Assembly (NCBI GenBank): GCA_958496175.1
Contig: OY292275.1
Coordinates: 372,001 to 436,000, forward strand
Reading direction: 5' to 3'
From: Sisyra terminalis
Taxonomy: Eukaryota; Arthropoda; Insecta; Neuroptera; Sisyridae
DNA: 64,000 nucleotides
Shown here in pieces: positions 35,614 through 44,576 of the stretch. Position numbers and translations under genes: made by a program. The notes under the pieces are model-generated. The model was not told where the DNA came from, did no database searches, and saw nothing but the letters and a program-made list of their open reading frames with translations. Every line of letters begins with the position of its first letter. Positions within the stretch are counted from its first letter, which is position 1.

Positions 35614-38254
35614 ATGGAAGCCGTACCAGATTTACCCAGTGGACCATTAGATTATTACAGAAAACAAGCCTCGTTTAATTGGAGGGAAATGACTTTGGTC
35701 ACCGAAGAAATCCAATACCTGAAACTTAAAGTAAGTCAACATGATCGTATTCCTCTCGACAGATGAGTAACATTCTATACTGTTTAATTTTTAGTATGAA
35801 ATATGGAAAAAGTTAGAGTGTGACACATTTTTTCATCCCGAAAAAGAAACGCCAACCGCAACTGACCAGAAGCGGATAACAGCTTTACAACATCACAGAT
35901 TTAATACCAAATATTATTTTTATCCAGACGACATAGAAAACTATACGATTAAAAACAAAGTTTGAATCAATTTTGTGTAAGCAATCAAGATAATGGTGTA
36001 ATCTTATCATATTTTTTTTAGTACAAAATATTTATGGCGGTTAATTCTGCGTTGTATTTAACTCTTCCGGAAGTATCAATAAAATTAGCTCTAGGACAAG
36101 TATTATTCGGAAACAGTATTTTATCATTAGGAACAGAAAGGCATTTACCTTTTTATTATGCAGCCAGAGATCGAAAGGTGTGAAGAAATCAAATTGATCA
36201 TTCAAAATTGCAAATGATTGATTTTACATATTTTTTTTTTCTTTATAAGGTATTGTCGTGTTTAGCATTAACAGAAGTAGCACATGGAAGTAATACAAAA
36301 CAGATGCGAACACGAGCGACTTACGATCCAAAAACAGAACAGTTCGTTATCAACACTCCTGATTTTGAGGCGGCCAAATGCTGGGTCGGAAGTTTAGGTA
36401 TTTGAAACACAAAAGTTTATAATTTATGTGGAAATAATTTCGAACTTTTGTAGGAAAAACTGCCGTACTTGCACTGTTATTTGCCCAACTCTACACTGAA
36501 AATAACTGCCATGGACTGCATGCGTTTGTTGTTCCAATTCGAAATCCAAAGACTCTAGAGCCTTATCCAGGACTAGTAATCGGTGATCTTGGTGAAAAAA
36601 TAGGCGTAAATGGAATTGATAACGGGTGCGTTTGATTTAAAGTTTTTCATTTGGTTGAATCTAATGAAATGTTCTTTCAGGTTCATTATGTTTCATAATT
36701 ATCGAATACCTCGTGAGTATCTCCTAAATCGTGCCGCTGACGTGACTCCTGAGGGTGAATATATCACAAGTTTCGCCGATCCTGGTCGCATTTTAGCGAC
36801 AATGCTTCAAACTTTAACAGTTGGCCGAATCGCTATTGCGATTGATGCAGCAAATACTCTTGGAAAAGGTGTTACAATTGCGATTCGTTACGCGGCCGTA
36901 CGAAAACAATTCGGACCGTATGACTCCAAAGAAGAAACTCCCATTCTTGAATATCAATTACACGTAAAATTTATTTTGAAAAAAGAAAAAAAGAAATTCA
37001 ATTAAATATTCTTTTTGGCTTTCAGCAATGGCGTTTGTTTCCAATTTTGGCAGCTGCATACGTTTTAAAAAATTTCACACACAAATTCTTCAATCTGTTT
37101 TTGGATGAGGTTGATAAATGTAATACAGGGTCTCATGGCAGTGATAATATTGTAAGATTTGTAAAAGCAAACGTAAACACGTAAATGTAAAATTGATAAT
37201 TGTTTAAAGGTGGAAGCAGTGGCAGAAGTTCATGCGATTTTATCAATTTGTAAGCCTTTGGCTACTTGGACTTCGTATTATGGACTTGTTGAATGTCGCG
37301 AAGCTTGTGGCGGTCATGGGTATTTAAAAGCTGCCGGTTTGGGAGATGTTCGAGCCAATGTTGAAGCTTCTTGTACTTACGAAGGTGACAATAATGTCTT
37401 ACCGCAACAAACCACAAATTGGCTTTTACGTCAATGGCAAAACTGGAAATCGGGAGCAGCAATTGATTCGCCATTAAACACAATCGATTTCCTTACAAAC
37501 GCTGAAAGTATCTTGAAACGAAACTTTTTTAAACCAACAAAAAATGAAATTCTCACCCACCAATGTAAGAGTTAATTGTTATATTTGAAGAATACTTTTT
37601 CATTTACATTTTTTTTTTCTTTGCAGTTATTGTGGCCGCTTATCAATGGTTGACTTGTTGGTTGATTCAAGAAACTGATCGTCAAATTGAAAAGAATTTA
37701 GGCAAAGGGGAATGCAAATTTACTGCACGTAACAATTCGCAAGTGTATCACTCTCGTATTTTGGCTCGAGTTTACGGCGAACAGTTAGCATTGCGAATGT
37801 TTTGGGACCGAATTCATTCGTCCGATGTGAACATGACATTACGACCGCCGTTAGAAAATCTCTATTTGATGTATGGCTTGTCTTGTTTGGAGAAACATTC
37901 AATCGTGTTTTATCAAGCCGAAGTAACCACTTCGAACTTTGCCAGTGTTATTCGAGAGGCAATTTTGGATTTGTGCGAAAAAATCAAACCGGACGCTGTA
38001 GCTCTAGTCGACGCTTTCGCTTTGCCCGACTTTGTTATCAATTCAGTGATTGGAAACTCCGATGGCAATGTAATTAGTATATAAGAATAATTAGTTATGG
38101 TTAATTTTATTGTCTGTTTTTTTTGATGTAGATTTATCAACATTTACAAAAGTTGCTGTTTTTATCACCTGGGGCTCTAGAACGACCATCGTGGTGGAGC
38201 GAAATTATCGTGCCAGATGCACCAGATTTCAGACATGCATCGTCCAAATTATGA
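35614..38254 (+). CDS. ACOX3: peroxisomal acyl-CoA oxidase, ACOX3 type
   Basis: Ten exons: 35614-35730, 35795-35959, 36022-36177, 36250-36397, 36454-36625, 36681-36963, 37026-37151, 37210-37564, 37627-38069, 38132-38254; 695 residues, the normal family length. All joins keep frame with GT-AG sites. The N-terminus ([20 protein letters not shown]) resembles the branched-chain (pristanoyl-CoA) oxidase ACOX3. Visible landmarks: FAD/acyl-CoA region [24 protein letters not shown], and [12 protein letters not shown], whose Glu (about residue 447) is the catalytic base. The chain ends SKL, a canonical peroxisomal PTS1 signal. It oxidises acyl-CoA to trans-2-enoyl-CoA with H2O2 release. The ATG has a good context (GCCATGG), and an acceptor at 35564 implies a non-coding upstream exon. 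Assignment to ACOX3 rather than ACOX1 is probable, not certain. Confidence 0.93.
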
Positions 38255-38419
38255 TACGATTTTAATGTTTTAATGGATATATTTTATTAAATTAATTATA
38301 TTCAGTGTTACATTTCTGAAGCCATTATTTTTTAACTATGTTATTTGCACACAAAATCAGTATGAAAAATATTTTTAAAAAAATATATATATATGTAAAT
38401 GTGTCTACATTAACGTCCC

Positions 38420-38425
38420 AATAAA
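38420..38425 (+). terminator. poly(A) signal of the acyl-CoA oxidase gene
   Basis: AATAAA 166 bases after the oxidase stop codon. Confidence 0.55.
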
Positions 38426-38480
38426 GCATTATTTTTGAATTGTTTTAACTTTTATTTTCTTGCAGATTTCATTTAGATTC

Positions 38481-39064
38481 CACGTCCATTAAATCCAATT
38501 TTCTAAATCAATCTTCAAAGTTTAAAACTATTCTTAAACTTTTAGAATAGGTTTCTCCAAATAAAGAATGCCTAAGTGTATATTATAAACCATCGCTTGT
38601 AATGAAAATCTCAAAAAGATTCATCGTTGAAATCCAGCCAACACAGATTAGCTAAAGAATAAAATGTTCTATTTTGCTGAAGTAGAGTTTCAACATCTAT
38701 TTAAAACAAGGTTTATCAAAATTCGTCAAAAAATAAACCTTTATGTGGGTATAAAATAAACATTTTCTCATCACGTCCATTAAAAATCCAATTTTCTAAA
38801 TCAATCTTCAAAGTTTAAAACTATTCTTAAACTTTTAGAATAGGTTTCTCCAAATAAAGAATGTTTAAGTTTATATTATAAACCATCGCTTGTAATGAAA
38901 ATCCCAAAAAGATTCATCGTTGAATTCCAGCAAACGCAGATTAGCTAAAGAATAAAATGTTCTATTTTGCTGAAATAGAGTTTCAACATCAATTTAAAAC
39001 AAGTTTTATCAAGATTCGTCCAAAAATGACCCTTTATGTATATAAAAAATAAACATTTTCTCAT
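38481..39064 (+). repeat. perfectly adjacent tandem duplication (about 292-base unit)
   Basis: 38481-38771 and 38772-39064 share the complete sequence from CACGTCCATTAAA to AATAAACATTTTCTCAT, with few differences. It lies just 3' of the oxidase gene. No coding frame. Confidence 0.75.
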
Positions 39065-39449
39065 GCCCTTAAACAAAAAATCAACCTTCATCCAAAAAAC
39101 AATGAAAAAATCCCCAATAATTTATCATAAAAATTATTTTTTGTGTAAGTATATAAAAAACGCTTATTCGAGAAAAAAATGCAACTAATTTGTTACGAAA
39201 AGTGCGACATCATTAAAAAGTGTATCAATCTCATCACATTTACTTCAACTATTTCTTAATATTTTTCCAGGTGGATTTCTCTCAACATTGAATTCAATTT
39301 TCAGATTAAAGTATTCAATTTAATTATGCAAACCTTTGAAATAGTTTATTCATCAAATTCAATTGTATCTCATTGCTTTTTTTCTTCTTAAAATTATATT
39401 TTATAAAACGTAAAAAACCATTTGATTGTAATTAAATTTCTTAAGTAAG

Positions 39450-42070
39450 TCATTCCCGAACTTGATTAACTTGACCCGAACTTGAAGTAGTCGCATAGTT
39501 AATAGAATGAGGAGCACTTCCTGGAGGATTAAAGCCATTCGTTTGTCTAAATCTTTCACGAGCTCTTCGCACAAATGGATGTAATTGACTTCTATTAAGC
39601 AAACGGATATGATCGGGAATTATATTGTCTGAAAATAACTCTTTACCATTTCATTTAAACGTTTATTTTACCTTACTTGTACATTTAAAGAAATTAATTC
39701 ACTTTTACGAATTATTTTCCTTATTGATACTTTTATATGATAAAATTTTGAATACCTGAATAGAAGATAAATTGAGAGTAAATCAAATTTACTTCAAACA
39801 GACCTTGGCTATTTTGTCTTTGATATCCTCTAGCTAAACTAGGATCACTGGCAACCATATGTGGGTCTTGTTCAATCTACGCATTGTTTCCTTACTTAAT
39901 AAACAACGATACAGTATCTTTACAATGAACCAATTTTATATGAAAAATCTAACATAACAACCTTAAGTATGACTGAAATGAGAATTAGGAATTATATATT
40001 GAAATCATTTCGCTACATAAATAATTGAAGCATTTATTATATTCCGGCATGTCGAATACGTTTTATTGGAAAAAATATTACAGTTTTTTTTTTAATGTTA
40101 TGAAATCAAATGAACTATTTATTAAAGGCCAATATAGAACATTGTTGGTGAATTGTTATAAAATTGTTTCATTGCAACAAAATAATTTTTCAAACTTACA
40201 AAACGAGGCATTATTTGATTTCTTGTAGGCGAAATTGTGATTTGTTGACTGTTGGTATTATGGACCGAAATAACACTGGGCGCTAAACGTATCATTTCCT
40301 CAAATATTGTTGCAATCCTCCTCCAAACAATCACATTGTCTGCCTATAGAAAAATAGATAAATTTAAATAGGACCATGTTTTATTTTAATGTTACAACAA
40401 TGTATTATATTTCTCGCAAACTGCTTAGTAAGGAAATAAATATGTATCGTTTCACAATGACAAATACAGACGGTGTTCTTGTAAAAATTGCTGATTTCTT
40501 TAGAAAAAAAAAATATGTTATAGTTCATTGACGTTTACCCTGAGTTGGAAAAAAATCGGCAACATTTGCACGGGTAAATTTGAGCCACGCAATTCATTGG
40601 CGTTGGTGAATTTAGTAGCCAAGTGTATCAAATCGAAAATTTGACTCAGCAATAATAGCTGATTTCCTCTGACATCTTGCCGAATCAATCCAAGTACATC
40701 TGCAGCCACCATTTCGGCACCCACTTCATTATTATCCCCTAAAAATATTTATAAGTTTACTTCTTATAGAATGCCTTTTCCCTCTTTCAAAACTATTATC
40801 CTACCAAGTGCAATCGCTTGAATATGTTCTGGAATCAATGGGGCCTTCAAGTTTTGCAAAAACATTCGCAAAGCTGAACCGCACTCCAGAACAATTGTAT
40901 CGCCCTCATTGTTAATTAATTGATGTAGTCGATGGTGTTTTCCTCGAATCAAAAGCTTGTTAATGCGGCATATTATCGTTCTTCTTCCCGGCAAATGAAA
41001 CAAACCACGAACTCGAATATCTTAGGCAAAAATCAATATGAAATTAGTAATTTTAAATATTAAACATTTTTTAAAGCTTATTTTTGAAATTGCTTTTTTT
41101 CCTTTTTCAATATTCTTGCTGGATCATCATCAAAAAACATTGAAAAGTCAACACAGGAAATTTCAAAGTACAAAGTTTCCGTTTTATTGAATTTCACAAA
41201 TAATGTTTTAAAAATTTGCCAACAAAGATTTTTTTTATCGCGTTCGTCAAGAAAAAGATTGAAATTTTTAATAAAATTTAAAAAATATATTATATTTATT
41301 ATAAATTCCGACTGATTTCTAATTTCTGGTCTATGTTTCAATTAAAGTTTGGAGCTTTTGTTTGTAAACGAACGGCATAATGCAGAAAATAAAAATTTAA
41401 TTTTTTTAACGATTCTTAAGAAAATAATTAATTTTTGCTTTAGTAAATTGAGAAATGATTTTAACAGTCTATAATTATCGAATCAAACTTTAGAGAAACG
41501 AGAAAATTTTACTAAACTTACGTGATACTATAAAACGAATTTTAGTTGAACAGCAAAATTCTTATAACTTTAAAAATATAATCCATTTTTTAAAATAGTT
41601 TCAGAGTTTTTAGCCGGTAATGTAAAGCTTTTAAATATTAGTCTAAAATAAAGTTACAAAACATTTCTAAAACTCCCTAATTTTTGAATAAATCACTACA
41701 TTTAAAATTTGAGCTTCTCGAAACTGCATGAAAAATTTTAATGAAACCATTTTAGCAAAATAATAATATCTTAACACTTTCAGGAAGTATTCCTTCGTCA
41801 TTGACACCAAAAAAAAAAAGTCCTGACCAGCAAGGTTTAAACCCCTTTGGCCTCTTTTACAATCCATCCAATTTGTGCATTTCACTGCACATTTGTTTTC
41901 ATATTTCACGAAGTTTATTTTCGAAAATATAATAAATAGGAAGTAATAAAGTATTTCGTTTGTTTATTATTATATAACGAAATATATATTTACTTCTTTT
42001 TAAATAGGTAATAAGTATTTCTACCGCGTCCAACGAATTCTTCGAAATCAACTGCTTACTGTCATTATGT
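39450..42070 (-). CDS. RhoGAP-domain protein, ARHGAP19-like, arginine finger replaced
   Basis: Six joined exons (5' to 3' on the minus strand): 42070-41994, 41020-40805, 40738-40539, 40343-40200, 39876-39756, 39628-39450; about 312 residues. Joins are in frame. The first two join as YLKRN-IRVRGLFHLPG, which parallels YL-N-LRVEGLFRVPG of ARHGAP19. Later blocks ALRMFLQNLKAPLIPEH, LLLLSQIFDLIHLATKF and RGSNLPVQMLPIFF fit the fold of a Rho GTPase-activating domain. The catalytic Arg of GLFRxPG is His here, so GAP catalysis is doubtful. The C-terminus (FVRRARERFRQT) is basic. The start is uncertain: a 23-base exon at 42199-42177 (M-F-R-P) would join at the right phase but is weak evidence. Even so the protein is much shorter than vertebrate ARHGAP19. 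Possible AATAAA on the minus strand at 39350-39345. Confidence 0.75.
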
Positions 42071-42338
42071 CTGCAAACAAAGAGAAAAGCAAATATATGA
42101 ATGAAATTAATTTTGAAGCTCAAAAATTAAATTTGATCTATGAAAATTAAATTCGCTAATTAAGAATATTTTTTACACGCTGCAAGAAGGTCGAAACATT
42201 GAAATATTTGAATACAAAATACTAACGTACACTGCCAACAATGTTTATGTATTCCACCAAAAATATTTTCAATTGAAAAAACCAAACACAAAATATATAA
42301 AAAATACGAAATCAGCATGTTTTCGAGCCATTTAAATT

Positions 42339-42373
42339 TATAAAATTAGAGCAAGAGTTGTGAAAATTTCAGT
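42339..42373 (+). promoter_or_regulatory. core promoter (TATA + initiator) of the 42396 gene
   Basis: TATAAAA at 42339-42345 and TCAGT at 42369-42373; the initiator A is 32 bases from the TATA start. The ATG follows 25 bases later at 42396. The RhoGAP gene lies head-to-head on the other strand within about 300 bases. Confidence 0.6.
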
Positions 42374-42395
42374 ATTTTGTAATAAGTGGAGTAAA

Positions 42396-43505
42396 ATGTT
42401 GAAGTTAGTGATGTTGGAAGTTGTGCTTGGACTTTGTGTGGTGCATATGGCGCAGGGATATCCTGCAATTGCAGGATTTGCTTCCCCCATGGATATCTAT
42501 GGATCTTTACAGCCGGTGATGCGGCACCAACGGTCGCATATTCCATCGATCGGGGCAACAATGTACGCCGACCATCCAATGTATCGACGATCTCACATGC
42601 CTGAAATGATGTTCCGACCCCAATTTCAACCCAGTGGCATGTTCCACCATTATCCTCCAGCCGTAGCTCCTATGGAATCATCCCCATTGATGGTTGTACC
42701 ACGTGGAATGGACGACGAACTGGCCATGAGTCCGCTTAAAACAAACGCAAAAACAGGATTTGATGAAGAAGACCAAGCATTAATCCAAGAGGAAATGAAC
42801 GACCCTCTCTTGTACATCGATAAAAAAACATCCGAATACGATCCTTTAACAAAACCAACTCAGCCCTATCAAATGGATATTATTCCCTCGATGGCTCAAT
42901 GGCCAAGAACTGGAGGATTCACCCGACTTCCCTTAGTCCAACCGGATGACTTGGAACCACAAGTTAGCTATCAATCTTACGACGACTATACACAAACTCC
43001 ACACAAAAGATTTCAACCCCAACAACAATATTTCCAACCGAGACCGTACAGCTATCAACAACCCGCTGATCATGGAATGACTTATGCTGGCTATGGACAC
43101 CATTATCTCGTCACACCCCAATTTCCATCAATGGGCGATATTTTCACTCACTCATACACCCCCGAAATTCCTCCATCGCCACGAATGGTATTCATGAAAG
43201 ACGGCGACCGATTGACCGAAAAATCCTTCGATGAAATCAAACTCGATTCGATCGAACGTGAAGATGATGTAATAGCCGAAATGATGGGAAGTCAAGAAAC
43301 CGATTCGGAGGAAGATGACGCTATGTTGAATATTCCTGAAATGAATAATGTAAATGATGGCCCAACGTCCACAGAACAAACATTAGTGGAGGACGAGGAC
43401 CACGTGGAGATTACCACGATGAAGACGTCGACGGAAGGAAATAGCGGCGAATTGACAGACGATGAAAATTTGGAAGATGCAAGTGAATCAGGAAGCGATT
43501 ACTAA
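42396..43505 (+). CDS. secreted acidic protein of unknown function
   Basis: Single-exon, 369 residues. Residues 1 to about 21 are a signal peptide (LVMLEVVLGLCVV, probable cleavage after AQG). The mature N-terminal half is rich in Pro, Met, His, Tyr and Gln (for example FQPQQQYFQPRPYSYQQP); the C-terminal third is strongly acidic and Ser/Thr-rich with many SxxE/TDDE-type sites suited to secretory kinases. There is no cysteine pattern or known domain. I chose 42396 because it follows the core promoter and directly starts the signal peptide; an upstream in-frame GTG at 42360 lies before the predicted transcription start. Neighbouring gene 44577 has the same single-exon, secreted, TATA-driven architecture. 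Could be a cuticle, chorion or silk-associated protein; not recognised. Confidence 0.85.
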   Translation: MLKLVMLEVVLGLCVVHMAQGYPAIAGFASPMDIYGSLQPVMRHQRSHIPSIGATMYADHPMYRRSHMPEMMFRPQFQPSGMFHHYPPAVAPMESSPLMVVPRGMDDELAMSPLKTNAKTGFDEEDQALIQEEMNDPLLYIDKKTSEYDPLTKPTQPYQMDIIPSMAQWPRTGGFTRLPLVQPDDLEPQVSYQSYDDYTQTPHKRFQPQQQYFQPRPYSYQQPADHGMTYAGYGHHYLVTPQFPSMGDIFTHSYTPEIPPSPRMVFMKDGDRLTEKSFDEIKLDSIEREDDVIAEMMGSQETDSEEDDAMLNIPEMNNVNDGPTSTEQTLVEDEDHVEITTMKTSTEGNSGELTDDENLEDASESGSDY

Positions 43506-43600
43506 GAAATCTCTTTTTACATGAACTTGATATTAGTTGTATTTATTGTTTTTATTTATTTCACAAGCAAAAACCCTTTTAAGTTTTAACAAATTCATGT

Positions 43601-43606
43601 AATAAA
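43601..43606 (+). terminator. poly(A) signal of the 42396 gene
   Basis: AATAAA 96 bases after the stop codon, followed by a GT-rich stretch (GGTTCGTTTTGTAT). Confidence 0.6.
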
Positions 43607-44513
43607 GGTTCGTTTTGTATATAAAAATAAAACTTTATTTTACCATTTATATTCGAATATTGATTTTTTACATTTTCCGGACGTTTTCTTTCAGCCAAAT
43701 TTTTAGATTTTTTTTTAATTTTCAAAACTACATTCCCTACAACTATATTCCATACAATAAAATTCAATAAAGAAAATTTAAATTTCAAACAATCAATGTA
43801 AATAACGCTTTTTTTGAAGAACTTTTGAAAAACGGTTATTAGTATATAAAATATTATTACAATTTCCGATAACGAATTTTATAAGAAGATTATAAGAAAA
43901 TTACTCAATTTCTCTATACAATCGTAAAGAATCAAATATTACTCGGTCATTTTTTGATTTCTAGGTAAAATAAAAGAATTGAGTTTGTTTAATTCATTGT
44001 ATTCCGGATGTGATATATTATTTAAAAACACCTCTTCTTAGTTTCCGAAACGAATTATTTCCTTATTCGAACAATGAATTTCGCAACTTTTTCAGCTGAA
44101 TTGAAATCTTTGGATTTCCATAAAACTAATTTCATCATAATTACACGCGAAAAAGTAATGATTTGCTTAAAAAATTGGATTTCGGAAGTCGAAAATTTTC
44201 CATGAAGTTTACACAATCAAGGTTAATCAATGTTATAGAATGCAGTTAATGTTTAAATATTTCTTTGATGATTTTCATAAAAAATTGATTGGTAAGCTCA
44301 AATTAATTACCTATGGCACAATCCTTAAACATTTTTTTTTTTTAGTTTAAGCCCCCAAAAAACAATATTTCAAAAGACAAAGTATCAGCACTTTTTCATT
44401 TGATTGGACTAATAAGGTTCATTTTATATTTTCAAATCAAGAAAATGAGTCTTTAGATACGAAATGTGTGGTATTCGATTTAAAATTGCATTGATCAGCA
44501 CTAAATACAAACA
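43607..44513. other. intergenic, no feature seen
   Basis: AT-rich spacer between the two single-exon secreted-protein genes. No supported frame, repeat or RNA gene; likely holds the upstream control region of the 44577 gene. Confidence 0.4.
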
Positions 44514-44547
44514 TATAACATGAAATCTTCGCCAATCATTCTCAGTT
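44514..44547 (+). promoter_or_regulatory. core promoter (TATA + initiator) of the repeat-protein gene
   Basis: TATAA at 44514-44518 and TCAGTT at 44542-44547, with the initiator A 30 bases from the TATA start. The ATG is 33 bases downstream of it. The layout mirrors the promoter at 42339. Confidence 0.6.
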
Positions 44548-44576
44548 GTTGATCAGACCCTGAACAAGAAAGAAAA

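Noticed and set aside
39756..39876. Alternative donor GAA|GTAAAT at 39793 for the penultimate RhoGAP exon.
   Set aside because: It would join in phase 0 and hit an immediate stop (ACA ATA TAA); using CAG|GTATTC at 39756 keeps the frame to the natural stop.
41078..41909. Minus-strand frames 41078-41341 and 41667-41909 as RhoGAP exons.
   Set aside because: Direct joining of 41994 to 41020 gives a perfect RhoGAP motif (YLKRN-IRVRGLF), and neither frame has a donor in the needed phase; they are intronic.
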